A stretch of DNA of 64,000 nt from Janthinobacterium sp. J1-1 (GTDB lineage: Bacteria > Pseudomonadota > Gammaproteobacteria > Burkholderiales > Burkholderiaceae_D): assembly GCF_030944405.1 (NCBI RefSeq), contig NZ_CP132339.1, positions 5,084,001 through 5,148,000 on the forward strand. The letters run 5' to 3'. Below, piece after piece: positions 53,158-62,603 of this stretch; positions within the stretch are counted from its first letter, which is position 1; every line of letters begins with the position of its first letter. The translations under genes were made by a program, and so were the position numbers. A model generated the notes under the pieces. The model was not told the DNA's origin, ran no database searches, and was given only the letters and a program-made list of their open reading frames with translations.

Positions 53158-54612
53158 ATGTTGAACCTGCAAGACGCAAGCCTGTTGAAACAGCAATGCC
53201 TGATCGATGGCGTCTGGTGCGATGCCGATGACGGCGCCACCATCGCCGTCACCAACCCGGCCACCGGCGACATCATCGCCACCGTGCCGCGCATGGGCGC
53301 GCTGGAGACGCGGCGCGCCATCGCCGCTTCGCACACCGCGTTCAAAGCGTGGCGCAAACAGACCGTCAAGGCGCGCGCCAGCGTGCTGCGCGCCTGGCAC
53401 GCGCTGATCCTGCAACACGCCGACGACCTGGCGCTGATACTCACCAGCGAACAGGGCAAGTCGCTGGCGGAAGCGAAGGGCGAGATCGTCTCGAACGCGG
53501 CCTACCTGGAATGGTTTGCCGAGGAAGGCAAGCGCGCCTATGGCGACGTGATCGCGCCGCCGTCCAGCGACAAGCGCATCGTCGTCATCAAGCAGCCGAT
53601 CGGTGTGTGCGCGGCCATCACGCCGTGGAATTTCCCGAACGGCATGATCACGCGCAAGGCCGGGCCGGCCCTGGCCGCCGGCTGCGCCATGGTCCTGAAA
53701 CCGGCCTCGCAAACGCCTCTGTCGGCCCTGGCCCTCGGTGAACTGGCGCTGCGCGCCGGCGTGCCACCGGGCGTATTCAATGTGGTGACGGGCGCCGCTC
53801 AGGCGATCGGCACGGAACTGTGCCACAACAACCTGGTGCGCAAGATCACGTTTACCGGCTCGACCGAAGTGGGCGCCTGGCTGTCGCGCGAGGCGGCCGG
53901 CACCATCAAGAAGCTGTCGCTGGAACTGGGCGGCAACGCGCCGTTCATCGTGTTCGAGGACGCCGATATCGATGCGGCCGTCGACGGCGTCTTGATGTCG
54001 AAATACCGCAACAGCGGCCAGACCTGTGTCTGCGCCAACCGCATCTACGTCCAGGACGGCATCTACGACGATTTTGCGGCCCGTTTGGTGGCCAAGGTGG
54101 AACAGCTGAAACTGGGCAACGGGCTTGAAGCGGGCGTGACGCAAGGCCCGCTGATCGACGAGAACGCCGTGCGCAAGATCGAGCAGCATGTGGCCGACGC
54201 GCTGGCCAAGGGCGGCAAGCTGGCTATCGGCGGCAAGCGCCATGCGCTGGGCGGCAGCTTTTTCGAGCCGACCGTGGTGCTGGACGCGAACAGCACCATG
54301 CTGGTGGCGCGCGAGGAAACCTTCGCCCCACTGGCGCCGCTGTTCCGCTTCAGCACTGAAGAGGAAGTGATCGCGCTGGCCAACGACACCGAATTCGGCC
54401 TGGCCGGCTATTTCTACAGCCGCGACCTGGGCCGCGTCTGGCGCGTGGCGGAGGAACTGGAAGTGGGCATGGTCGGCATCAACACGGGCATGATCGCCAA
54501 TGAAATGGCGCCGTTCGGCGGCGTCAAGCATTCCGGCATGGGCCGCGAAGGGTCGCATTACGGCATGGACGACTTCCTCGATATCAAATATCTGTGCATG
54601 GGAGGCATCTGA
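53158..54612 (+). CDS. Aldehyde dehydrogenase (GabD-like), probable sulfolactaldehyde dehydrogenase
   Basis: The 484-residue ALDH has the proton-relay Glu in LELGGNAP (E256), the nucleophile C290 in NSGQTCVCANR, TPWNFPNG and FTGSTEVG. It is closest in style to succinate-semialdehyde dehydrogenases, the family from which the sulfo-ED sulfolactaldehyde dehydrogenase is drawn. It would oxidise 3-sulfolactaldehyde to sulfolactate with NAD(P)+. Confidence 0.87.
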   Translation: MLNLQDASLLKQQCLIDGVWCDADDGATIAVTNPATGDIIATVPRMGALETRRAIAASHTAFKAWRKQTVKARASVLRAWHALILQHADDLALILTSEQGKSLAEAKGEIVSNAAYLEWFAEEGKRAYGDVIAPPSSDKRIVVIKQPIGVCAAITPWNFPNGMITRKAGPALAAGCAMVLKPASQTPLSALALGELALRAGVPPGVFNVVTGAAQAIGTELCHNNLVRKITFTGSTEVGAWLSREAAGTIKKLSLELGGNAPFIVFEDADIDAAVDGVLMSKYRNSGQTCVCANRIYVQDGIYDDFAARLVAKVEQLKLGNGLEAGVTQGPLIDENAVRKIEQHVADALAKGGKLAIGGKRHALGGSFFEPTVVLDANSTMLVAREETFAPLAPLFRFSTEEEVIALANDTEFGLAGYFYSRDLGRVWRVAEELEVGMVGINTGMIANEMAPFGGVKHSGMGREGSHYGMDDFLDIKYLCMGGI

Positions 54613-54618
54613 ATTCAA

Positions 54619-54636
54619 GCCGCCCGCGAGGGCGGC
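54619..54636 (+). other. Intercistronic hairpin between aldehyde dehydrogenase and porin
   Basis: GCCGCCC and GGGCGGC pair around GCGA, six bases after the dehydrogenase stop, with no T-run. It could stabilise the upstream mRNA end or adjust read-through so that the porin is expressed at a different level. Confidence 0.45.
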
Positions 54637-54700
54637 CGCAGCACCGCAGCAAGCAGGGATCACCAGGACTATCCATATAAAAAATACAGGAGACAAGATC

Positions 54701-56119
54701 ATGCAAACCACCATCCGCAAGACCACCATGGCCCGCGCCATCACCGCCCTCTTCTTTGCGGCGCCATTTGTTAGCGCTAACGTGCGCGCCGACGAGCTCA
54801 GCGACATGAAGGCCATGCTGGCCCAATTGCAGGAAAGAGTGGCACAGATGGAAGCCAGGGCGGCCCAGCCGGCGCCGGAGCCAGCTGCGGCCACCACCGC
54901 CATGGCGCCGGCCACCGCAGCGGCGGCACCGGCGGCGCCGGCAAAGTCAAACACCGGTTTCAACTGGAAACTGTATGGCCGTGGCGATATCGGCTACACG
55001 GTCTCGCGCGGCAAGGACGCCAGCGGCCGCCAGCTGACCAACCACCGTTTGAACCAGGGCGAGATGGCCAGCCGCCTCGGTCTCACCGGTTCCTGGGTCT
55101 TCAGCGACGAATACAAGGCCATCTTCGGCGTCGAAACCGGCCTCAATCTGTTCAACGGCAACGCCGGCGGCGGCACGCAGAACAACACCAGTTCGTCCGT
55201 GCTGTTCAACCGCGGCTCGACCGTCGGCTTTGCCTCGACCACCTGGGGTTCGATCGAAGGCGGCACCATGTACATGGCGCCGTTCTGGGTCTCGCTGGGG
55301 GCCGACCTGGCCTCGGCCCACAACTACGGCGCGAATGACTTCAGCGCCCTGTTTTCGCTGACGCGCCCCGAGTCCCTGGGCCGCTACCTGAAGGACCCCG
55401 TCACCGGCAACGCCAGCAAGACCACCAGCCTGGCCGGCAACAACTCGGGCACGGCCCTGTTCTACGGCAACGCGCTGCGCTACCGCAGCCCGACCTACAA
55501 CAACTTCTCGGCCGAAGTGTCGTATTCGGCCGGCCAGCAGGCGTCTTCCGCCACGGCGCTCGAAGACGACGGTCGCAGCTGGGCCGCCAATGTGCTGTAC
55601 AAGAAGGACAATCTGTTCCTCGGCTACGCCCATATGGACTACCAGCAAAGCAACGATATCAGCACGGCCGCAAGCAGCAACTTCGTCAAGCGCAACCAGG
55701 TCACGGACATCGTCGGCGCGCGCTACAAGTGGAACGACTTTACATTGGGCGGCTCCTACACCTCGTACCGCGTGTCGAACGCGGGCGGCTACGGCGCCGA
55801 CGCGTTCGGCGTCTCGGGCGCCTATGACCTGGGCAAGCACCGCATCGAAGGCAGCCTGGCGCAGATCAGCTACGACGGCGCCAACAGCCGCGGCGCGTTC
55901 GGCGCCAACACGGGCGACGGCGTGGGCAAGCCGAAGTCGACCGCCTACTCGCTGGGCTATCTGTACAACTTCCAGCCGACCCTGTCGTTCTATGCCTACG
56001 CCACCCGCATCAAGAATAATGAGCATGCCAAGCTGGGCGTATTGCAGTTCCGCGGGGACAATAACTATTTTGGCTACAGCCCGGTCGAACTGACCGCCGG
56101 CATGTTCCTCGTCTTTTAA
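54701..56119 (+). CDS. Outer-membrane porin of the sulfoquinovose locus
   Basis: The 472-residue product has a signal peptide (~1-31, ending VRA-DE), a coiled-coil segment with Leu heptads (ELSDMKAMLAQLQERVAQME), an Ala/Pro-rich linker and a C-terminal Porin_4-type barrel (FNWKLYGRGDIGYTVSRGKD ... ending in Phe, MFLVF). Outer-membrane barrels end in an aromatic residue. It probably admits sulfoquinovosyl glycerol. AGGAGACA lies before ATG 54701. A copy of the LacI-type operator lies within its signal-peptide codons. Confidence 0.87.
   Translation: MQTTIRKTTMARAITALFFAAPFVSANVRADELSDMKAMLAQLQERVAQMEARAAQPAPEPAAATTAMAPATAAAAPAAPAKSNTGFNWKLYGRGDIGYTVSRGKDASGRQLTNHRLNQGEMASRLGLTGSWVFSDEYKAIFGVETGLNLFNGNAGGGTQNNTSSSVLFNRGSTVGFASTTWGSIEGGTMYMAPFWVSLGADLASAHNYGANDFSALFSLTRPESLGRYLKDPVTGNASKTTSLAGNNSGTALFYGNALRYRSPTYNNFSAEVSYSAGQQASSATALEDDGRSWAANVLYKKDNLFLGYAHMDYQQSNDISTAASSNFVKRNQVTDIVGARYKWNDFTLGGSYTSYRVSNAGGYGADAFGVSGAYDLGKHRIEGSLAQISYDGANSRGAFGANTGDGVGKPKSTAYSLGYLYNFQPTLSFYAYATRIKNNEHAKLGVLQFRGDNNYFGYSPVELTAGMFLVF
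54769..54782. promoter_or_regulatory. Second LacI-type operator, inside the porin coding sequence
   Basis: TGTTAGCGCTAACG matches the upstream operator at 13 of 14 positions and contains the same perfect 12-bp palindrome. It lies 68 bp into the porin gene, coding for FVSANV in the signal peptide. A bound repressor here could act as a roadblock, limit an internal promoter, or loop to the operator at 43569. Confidence 0.65.
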
Positions 56120-56138
56120 TCATCAGGAGTAGCTCGAC

Positions 56139-58160
56139 ATGCAGTTCACACTAGATCAGGAAAACGACGGCCTTGCGCTGCGCTGCGCGGGCCGCCTGCT
56201 GCTGCGCCACGACACGCAGGCGCCGTGCCTGTTCGTCGGCCAGGGCCGCGAACGGATGGATATGTACCGCGGCAATTTCGACATCGAAGATTACGTTGAA
56301 GAACGCACCGCCCTGCGCCATCTGGCGATCACGCAAGACGAAGGGGTCGCGCTGCTGGCCTTTGCGCGCCATCCTGGCGATGCGCCGCAGCTGGTGCTGC
56401 GTGTGCAGGCGCAGCAGCATGGCGTGCACCTGGTGCTGCAGCACGCGGCGCCGGGCTGGAACCGGCTGTGGCTGCGCCTGCCCGCCGAACACGATGAGCA
56501 CGTGTGGGGCTGCGGCGAGCAGATGTCCTACTTCGACCTGCGCGGGCGCCACTTTCCGCTGTGGACCTCGGAGCCGGGCGTGGGCCGCGACAAGTCGACC
56601 CACCTGACCTGGCAGGCCGACGTGACGGCCAAGTCGGGCGGCGACTACTATCACACCAACTACCCGCAACCGAGCTTCATTTCCTCGCAGCGCTACTGCC
56701 TGCATGCCGAAACGACGGCCTATGCCGACTTCGATTTCCGCCATGCCGACTTCCACGAGCTGCAATTCTGGGCCATGCCCGAGCGCCTGGAATTCATGCT
56801 GGCCGATTCCTTCGTCGACCTGGTCGGCGTGGTGTCGCAACGCTTCGGCCGCCAGCCCAAGCTGCCGGCCTGGCTGCAGAACGGCGCCATGCTGGGCCTG
56901 AAAGGCGGCGAAGACCACGCGCGCGCCATCCTCGCGCAGGCGAAGGAACACGGCCTGGCCGTCAGCGCCCTGTGGTGCGAAGACTGGGTGGGACTGCGCC
57001 AGACCTCGTTCGGCAAGCGCCTGTTCTGGGACTGGCGCTGGCAGCCGCAGCGCTATCCGGACCTGAAGCAATGGATCGCCGACCTGGCCAGGGAAGACAT
57101 CCGCTTCCTCGGCTACGTCAATCCCTACCTGTGCAATGACGGCACCCTGTACCAGGAAGCGCTGCAGCAAGGCTTTTTGGCCACCGCGATGGATGGCGGC
57201 ACCTATCTGGTCGACTTCGGCGAATTCGATTGCGGCGTGGTCGACTTCACCAACCCGGCCGCCGCGCAGTGGTTCGAGGACCGCGTGCTGCGACAGGAAA
57301 TGCTGGACTTCGGTTTGTCCGGCTGGATGGCCGATTTCGGCGAATACCTGCCGATCGACCTGCGCCTGCACAATGGCGTCGACGCACGCCTGATGCACAA
57401 CGCCTGGCCGACCCTGTGGGCCGAAGTCAACGCACGCGCCATCGCAGCGGCCGGCAAGACCGGCGACGCCACCTTCTTCATGCGTGCCGGCTATACCGGC
57501 GTGCAGGCGCACTGCCCTTTGCTGTGGGCCGGCGACCAGTCGGTCGACTTCAGCCGCCACGACGGCTTGCAGACGGTGATCTGCGGCGCGCTGTCGTCCG
57601 GTTTGCTGGGCAACGCCTACCACCACAGCGATATCGGCGGCTACACGAGCTTGTTCGGCAACCTGCGCACGGCCGAGCTGTTCCAGCGCTGGACCGAGAT
57701 GGCGGTATTTACTTCGATGATGCGCACGCATGAAGGCAACCGCCCGGACGAGAACTTCCAGTTCTACCAGGATGAACAGGTGTTCGCCCACTTCGCCCGC
57801 ATGACGCGCCTGCACGTGGCGCTGGCGCCCGTCATCGCCGCCCTGGCCGACGACGCCGTGCGGCATGGCCTGCCGCTGCAGCGCCCCCTGTTCCTGCACT
57901 ACGAGCAGGACCGCGCCACCTACGCCATCCAGGACCAGTACCTGTTCGGCCCCGACCTGCTGGTGGCGCCCGTGCATGCGGCCGGCGCCACGCGCTGGGG
58001 CGCCTACCTGCCGCAGGGCGACGCCTGGGTCCATCTGTGGAGCGGCGCCGTGTTCGACGGCGGCCTGCGCGTGGAAGTGGCGGCGCCACTGGGCCAGCCA
58101 CCCGTGTTCGTGCGCCAGGGCTGCGCGCAGCAGGTGTTTTTACTGTCGCTGGCGGCATGA
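56139..58160 (+). CDS. yihQ: GH31 sulfoquinovosidase (YihQ family)
   Basis: The 673-residue protein aligns along its length with E. coli YihQ. Catalytic nucleophile D399 (GWMADFGEYLP) and acid/base D466 (WAGDQSVDFS). The sulfonate-recognition residues R294 and W297 (FGKRLFWDW) and Y502 (HHSDIGGYTSLF) match YihQ R301, W304 and Y508. These distinguish sulfoquinovosidases from ordinary alpha-glucosidases. There is no signal peptide, so hydrolysis of sulfoquinovosyl glycerol happens in the cytoplasm after import. It starts 19 bp after the porin stop. Confidence 0.94.
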   Translation: MQFTLDQENDGLALRCAGRLLLRHDTQAPCLFVGQGRERMDMYRGNFDIEDYVEERTALRHLAITQDEGVALLAFARHPGDAPQLVLRVQAQQHGVHLVLQHAAPGWNRLWLRLPAEHDEHVWGCGEQMSYFDLRGRHFPLWTSEPGVGRDKSTHLTWQADVTAKSGGDYYHTNYPQPSFISSQRYCLHAETTAYADFDFRHADFHELQFWAMPERLEFMLADSFVDLVGVVSQRFGRQPKLPAWLQNGAMLGLKGGEDHARAILAQAKEHGLAVSALWCEDWVGLRQTSFGKRLFWDWRWQPQRYPDLKQWIADLAREDIRFLGYVNPYLCNDGTLYQEALQQGFLATAMDGGTYLVDFGEFDCGVVDFTNPAAAQWFEDRVLRQEMLDFGLSGWMADFGEYLPIDLRLHNGVDARLMHNAWPTLWAEVNARAIAAAGKTGDATFFMRAGYTGVQAHCPLLWAGDQSVDFSRHDGLQTVICGALSSGLLGNAYHHSDIGGYTSLFGNLRTAELFQRWTEMAVFTSMMRTHEGNRPDENFQFYQDEQVFAHFARMTRLHVALAPVIAALADDAVRHGLPLQRPLFLHYEQDRATYAIQDQYLFGPDLLVAPVHAAGATRWGAYLPQGDAWVHLWSGAVFDGGLRVEVAAPLGQPPVFVRQGCAQQVFLLSLAA

Positions 58161-58167
58161 GCCTGAC

Positions 58168-58929
58168 ATGAGCATCGGGTCGCACCTGTTGTTCCTGGCC
58201 TGCGTGGCGCTGGCCAGCTACGCGCAGAACCTGACCGGTTTTGCGTTCGGGCTGATCCTGCTGGGCCTGACGGCGGTGCTGCACCTGGCCAGTCTGGGCG
58301 ACGTGGCCAATGTGGTCAGCGTGCTGGTGCTGGTGAATGCGGCCATCACCTTTGGCCGTCACAAGCCGCAGCTGGTGTGGCCGGTGTTCGGGCCGTCGCT
58401 GGCCTGCAGCCTGGTCGGCGTGGGCGCCGGCGTGGCGCTGCTGGGCTGGTTCAGCGCGCAGCAGGTCAGCCTGCTGCGTTTTTTGCTCGGCTGCGCCATC
58501 ATCGTCTGCGCATTCCTGCTGGTGCTGCGCGCCAGCACGCGCGCAAAACAGTCCGGCCTGCCCTCGTTCCTGTTCTTCAGTGGGGTCTCCGGCGTGATGG
58601 GCGGCCTGTTCGCCAGCGCCGGCCCGCCCATGGTGTATCACCTGTACCGCCAGCCGTGGCCGGCCGACATGGTCCGCCATTCGCTGATCGTGCTGTTTGC
58701 CGCCAACGCCGTGCTGCGCCTGGCGCTGGTGCTGGCGCACGGCCAGTTCAGCATGACGGCGGTGTGGCTGACCGTCGAAGCGCTGCCGGTGGTGATGGGC
58801 CTGACCTGGCTGGCCCGCCGCTACCCGTCCCGCCTGCCGTTACAGCACGTGCGGCGCGCCGTGTTCGTGCTGCTGCTGGCCGCCGGCCTGGCGCTGGTGC
58901 TGCCGCCGGTGCTGGCACTGCTCCATTGA
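58168..58929 (+). CDS. TauE/SafE-family permease, probable sulfolactate exporter
   Basis: The 253-residue protein has about eight hydrophobic segments and the paired motifs of the family (SYAQNLTGFAFGLILLGL near the N-terminus, SGVMGGLFASAGPPMVYHL in the second half). TauE/SafE proteins move organosulfonates or sulfite out of cells and often accompany sulfonate-releasing pathways. Directly after the sulfoquinovosidase gene, export of sulfolactate is the natural role. Direction and substrate are inferred. Confidence 0.82.
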   Translation: MSIGSHLLFLACVALASYAQNLTGFAFGLILLGLTAVLHLASLGDVANVVSVLVLVNAAITFGRHKPQLVWPVFGPSLACSLVGVGAGVALLGWFSAQQVSLLRFLLGCAIIVCAFLLVLRASTRAKQSGLPSFLFFSGVSGVMGGLFASAGPPMVYHLYRQPWPADMVRHSLIVLFAANAVLRLALVLAHGQFSMTAVWLTVEALPVVMGLTWLARRYPSRLPLQHVRRAVFVLLLAAGLALVLPPVLALLH

Positions 58930-58959
58930 GTCATCTCTCTTTTAATAAATCGAGTCCTT

Positions 58960-60519
58960 ATGTCCGCATCCCGCTTTACCTCCCTGCCCCCTGATTGCGA
59001 CCTGCTGGTCGTCGGCGGCGGCATCAATGGCGCCGGCATCGCGCGCGACGCGGCCGGCCGTGGCCTGCGCGTGGTGCTGTGCGAACAGCACGACCTGGCG
59101 CAGCATACCTCGTCGGCCTCCACCAAGCTGATACACGGTGGCCTGCGCTACCTCGAATACTATGAATTCAAGCTGGTGCGCAAGGCGCTGCAGGAACGCG
59201 AAGTGCTGCTGCGCGCCGCTCCCCACATCATGTGGCCGATGCGTTTCGTGATGCCGCATGACGCTGCCCAGCGCCCGGCCTGGCTGATACGCGCCGGCCT
59301 GTTCCTGTACGACCACCTGGCCAAACGCGCCTTTTTGCCCGCCTCGCAGGCGATCACCCTGGCCAGGCACGCGGCCGGCGCGCCGCTCAAGCCCGGCTAC
59401 CGCAAGGGCTTCGTGTATTCAGACGGCTGGGTCGACGACGCCAGGCTGGTGGTGCTCAATGCGCTAGCCGCGCAGGAACGCGGCGCGCACATCCTCACGC
59501 GCACCGCCTGCGTCGACGCGCACCGCGATGGCGATGGCTGGCAGGCCACCCTGCAAGGTCCCGACGGCCAACGCCGCAGCCTGCGGGCGCGCGCCATCGT
59601 CAATGCGGCCGGGCCGTGGACGGCGCAGTTTGCCGGCGCGGCCGGCGGCGGCAGGACGCAGGGACTGCGCCTGATCAAGGGCAGCCATATCATCGTGCCG
59701 CGCCTGTTCGAGCATCCGAACGCGTATATTTTCCAGAACCCGGACCAGCGCATCATCTTCGCGATTCCCTACCAGGACGACTACACCCTGATCGGCACCA
59801 CCGACGAGGAATACAAGGGCGACGTGGCGCAGGTCAAAATCAGCGGCGATGAAATCGCCTATCTGTGCCAGGCCGCCAACCGCTATTTCCGGCGCGAGAT
59901 CGGCCCGTCCGACGTGGTGTGGACCTATTCCGGCGTGCGCCCGCTGCTCGACGACAGCGCCCGGGACGCGTCGGCCGTCACGCGCGACTATCTGCTGGAA
60001 GTGGCGCGCGGCGACACGGGCACGGGCGCACCGCTGCTCAATATCTGGGGTGGCAAGATCACCACCTACCGCAAACTGGCCGAGGAGGCGATGGCGCTGC
60101 TGGCGCCCTTGCTGGCCAACACCCGGCCCGCCTGGACCGCCGATGCGCCGCTGCCGGGCGGCGACCTGCAGCGGCCGGGCCAGCTGGTGGACAGCCATGA
60201 TTTCGACGGCTTCCTGGCCCGCTTCCAGCAGGCGCATCCCTGGTTGCCCCCCAAGCTGGCGCACCGCTACGCACGCGCCTATGGCAGCCGCGCCACGCGC
60301 GTGCTGGCGGGCGCGAACTCGATGGCGGGCCTGGGCGCGGAACTGGCGCCCGGCCTGCACGAGGCCGAAGCGCGCTACCTGGTCGACGTGGAATGGGCGA
60401 GGAGCTGCGACGACATATTATGGCGGCGCAGCAAACTGGGCCTGCGCTGCCAGCCGGCCGACGTGGCGCGCCTGCAGCTGTGGCTTGAAGCCTGCCTGGC
60501 GCAGCAGGTGGCGGCATGA
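58960..60519 (+). CDS. glpD: Glycerol-3-phosphate dehydrogenase GlpD (FAD)
   Basis: The 519-residue membrane-associated flavoenzyme has the FAD-binding GGGINGAG (residues 19-26), [16 protein letters not shown] and [17 protein letters not shown], all typical of GlpD. It oxidises glycerol-3-phosphate to dihydroxyacetone phosphate. It overlaps glpK by ATGA. In this place it probably consumes the glycerol freed by the sulfoquinovosidase. Confidence 0.93.
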   Translation: MSASRFTSLPPDCDLLVVGGGINGAGIARDAAGRGLRVVLCEQHDLAQHTSSASTKLIHGGLRYLEYYEFKLVRKALQEREVLLRAAPHIMWPMRFVMPHDAAQRPAWLIRAGLFLYDHLAKRAFLPASQAITLARHAAGAPLKPGYRKGFVYSDGWVDDARLVVLNALAAQERGAHILTRTACVDAHRDGDGWQATLQGPDGQRRSLRARAIVNAAGPWTAQFAGAAGGGRTQGLRLIKGSHIIVPRLFEHPNAYIFQNPDQRIIFAIPYQDDYTLIGTTDEEYKGDVAQVKISGDEIAYLCQAANRYFRREIGPSDVVWTYSGVRPLLDDSARDASAVTRDYLLEVARGDTGTGAPLLNIWGGKITTYRKLAEEAMALLAPLLANTRPAWTADAPLPGGDLQRPGQLVDSHDFDGFLARFQQAHPWLPPKLAHRYARAYGSRATRVLAGANSMAGLGAELAPGLHEAEARYLVDVEWARSCDDILWRRSKLGLRCQPADVARLQLWLEACLAQQVAA

Positions 60520-62006
60520 GCTATCTGCTGGCCCTCGACCAGGGCACCTCCAGCTCGCGCAGCATGGTCTTCGACGAAGCGGGCGCCATCGTCGCCGTGG
60601 CGCAGCGCGAATTTCGCCAGCTGTTTCCGCAGCCGGGCTGGATCGAACACGATCCGATCGAAATCTGGCACAGCCAGCTCGCCACCAGCCGCGAAGTGCT
60701 GCTGAAAGCCGGCTTGACGGCGGCGGACCTGGGCGCGCTGGGCATCACCAACCAGCGCGAAACGACGGTGGTGTGGGACCGCGCCACGGGCGAGCCCGTC
60801 TACAATGCCATCGTCTGGCAGGACCGGCGCACCGAGGCGCTGTGCGACAGCCTGCGCGAGCGGGGACTGGCCGGCGCCATCCATGCCAGGACGGGGCTGG
60901 TGCTCGATCCCTATTTTTCCGGCACCAAGCTGCGCTGGATACTCGACGAAGTGCCGGGCGTGCGCGCACGCGCCATGCGCGGCGAGCTGGCCTTCGGCAC
61001 CATCGACGCCTGGCTGGCCTGGCAGATGACGGGCGGGCGCCTGCACGTGACCGACGTGACGAACGCCTCGCGCACCATGCTGTGGAATATCCATGAAGGC
61101 TGCTGGGACGCTCAGCTGCTCGACTGGCTGGGCATCCCCGCCAGCCTGCTGCCCACCGTCCATCCGTCCAGCCATGTGTACGGCGAAACCGACGCCGAGG
61201 TGCTGGGCAGCCCGGTCATCATCGGCGGCATCGCCGGCGACCAGCAAGCGGCGCTGTTCGGCCAGACCTGCTTCAAGCCCGGCATGGCCAAGAATACCTA
61301 TGGTACGGGCTGCTTCCTGCTGCTCAACACGGGCGAGCAGTGTGCGCAATCGCGGCATGGCCTGATCAGCACGGCCGCCTGTCAGGTGGGTGCGCAGCCG
61401 GCCTATGCGCTCGAAGGCAGCGTGTTTATCGGCGGCGCCGTGGTGCAGTGGCTGCGCGACGGCCTGGGCGCCATCGGCCACGCCAGCGAAGCGGAAAGCC
61501 TGGCCGCCTCGGTGCCCGATTCGGGCGGCGTGGTGTTCGTGCCCTCGTTTACGGGGCTGGGCGCACCCTACTGGGTACCGTCGGCCAAGGGCGCCATCCT
61601 GGGCCTGAGCCGCGGCAGCACGGTGGGCCATATCGCGCGCGCGGCGCTCGAAGCGATCGCCTTCCAGAGCGCGGCCCTGCTGCAGGCCATGACCCTCGAC
61701 GCACAGGCGCCGATCACCGAACTGCGCGTGGACGGCGGCGCCTGCGCCAACAACCTGCTGCTGCAATTCCAGGCCGACCTGCTGGGCATCCCCGTAGTGC
61801 GCCCGCAAGTGATCGAAACGACGGCCCTGGGCGCGGCCTACCTGGCCGGCCTGGCGATCGGCCAGTATCGCGGCACCGAGGAACTGGCAGCGCAATGGCG
61901 TGTGGAAAGGACCTTCCTGCCCACCATCGGCCGCGACCAGGCGGCCGAGCTGATGCGGCAATGGGAAACGGCGGTGCGGCGGTTTGCGGGCAACGGGGAA
62001 AACTGA
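60516..62006 (+). CDS. glpK: Glycerol kinase GlpK
   Basis: The 496-residue FGGY-family kinase begins [20 protein letters not shown], with [23 protein letters not shown] and [14 protein letters not shown], the GlpK signature. It phosphorylates glycerol. No glpF or glpR is present, which fits glycerol arriving as a sulfoquinovosyl glycoside rather than free. Last gene of the sulfoquinovose locus. Confidence 0.94.
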   Translation: MSYLLALDQGTSSSRSMVFDEAGAIVAVAQREFRQLFPQPGWIEHDPIEIWHSQLATSREVLLKAGLTAADLGALGITNQRETTVVWDRATGEPVYNAIVWQDRRTEALCDSLRERGLAGAIHARTGLVLDPYFSGTKLRWILDEVPGVRARAMRGELAFGTIDAWLAWQMTGGRLHVTDVTNASRTMLWNIHEGCWDAQLLDWLGIPASLLPTVHPSSHVYGETDAEVLGSPVIIGGIAGDQQAALFGQTCFKPGMAKNTYGTGCFLLLNTGEQCAQSRHGLISTAACQVGAQPAYALEGSVFIGGAVVQWLRDGLGAIGHASEAESLAASVPDSGGVVFVPSFTGLGAPYWVPSAKGAILGLSRGSTVGHIARAALEAIAFQSAALLQAMTLDAQAPITELRVDGGACANNLLLQFQADLLGIPVVRPQVIETTALGAAYLAGLAIGQYRGTEELAAQWRVERTFLPTIGRDQAAELMRQWETAVRRFAGNGEN

Positions 62007-62120
62007 AGAACCGCATTTGGCCACTTCGACAGTACGGCCGCGCGGCGGATCCTCCTATAAATATTGTTCAACGTCCGGCAATGTGTGTCAACGTAAGTCA
62101 TTGTTATATAAGGATTAGTC

Positions 62121-62148
62121 TTGACAATGAGCGAGAGGTTGCTATCAT
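62121..62148 (+). promoter_or_regulatory. Promoter for the abiE pair
   Basis: TTGACA (62121-62126), a 16-bp spacer and TATCAT (62143-62148). It lies 30 bp upstream of the antitoxin ATG at 62178, which also shows that the longer open frame from TTG 62121 is not the gene start. Confidence 0.65.
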
Positions 62149-62177
62149 CTTTGATGTATACCCCTGAAGGAGCGAAG

Positions 62178-62603
62178 ATGAAACTTGAAGACCGTATGCT
62201 TCGGTCCGTGAAGCAGCGAGCCGGCAATGTTATATTGCGGGCCGACATTGCTCGCTTGGGTAGTGCCTCGCAGGTCACCGAAGCGCTCAAATCGTTGCAA
62301 GCCAAGGGCGTTCTGATTCGAATCGGGACTGGAGTCTACGCCAAAACACGCAAGAGTTCGGTTACAGGGGCGACCATCCCGGCCGGCAGTCTTGAGACCT
62401 TGGCGACCGAGACCCTGAAAAAACTGGGTGTCACAGTGCGCACGAGTAAAGCAGCTGCTGCATACAATTCCGGTAAAACAACCCAACTTCCAGGGGCCTT
62501 CGTTGCCAATACTGGTAGTCAACGTATTCGCAGGAAAATTTCTGTGGGAGGCCGCTCGGTAGTTTATGAGAACGATTACAGACCAGCAACAGCGAGCGCT
62601 TGA
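62178..62603 (+). CDS. AbiEi-like antitoxin (type IV toxin-antitoxin)
   Basis: The 141-residue protein starts MKLEDRMLRSVKQRAGNVIL with a winged-HTH-like N-terminus (ADIARLGSASQVTEALKSLQ and GVLIRIGTGVYAKT), the arrangement of AbiEi/DUF6088 antitoxins, followed by a short C-terminal domain. GGAGCG precedes the ATG. It overlaps the toxin gene by 38 bp. AbiEi proteins repress their own promoter. Confidence 0.8.
   Translation: MKLEDRMLRSVKQRAGNVILRADIARLGSASQVTEALKSLQAKGVLIRIGTGVYAKTRKSSVTGATIPAGSLETLATETLKKLGVTVRTSKAAAAYNSGKTTQLPGAFVANTGSQRIRRKISVGGRSVVYENDYRPATASA

Noticed and set aside
50536..54612. Enzyme set as a galactose or arabinose oxidative (De Ley-Doudoroff or Weimberg) pathway
   Set aside because: The same enzyme families would appear, but those pathways do not use a sulfoquinovosidase or a TauE/SafE exporter. 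Kept only as the main alternative to test.
56139..58160. GH31 gene as an ordinary alpha-glucosidase or alpha-xylosidase
   Set aside because: The Arg/Trp/Tyr sulfonate-binding residues of YihQ are conserved and all sulfo-ED genes are adjacent.
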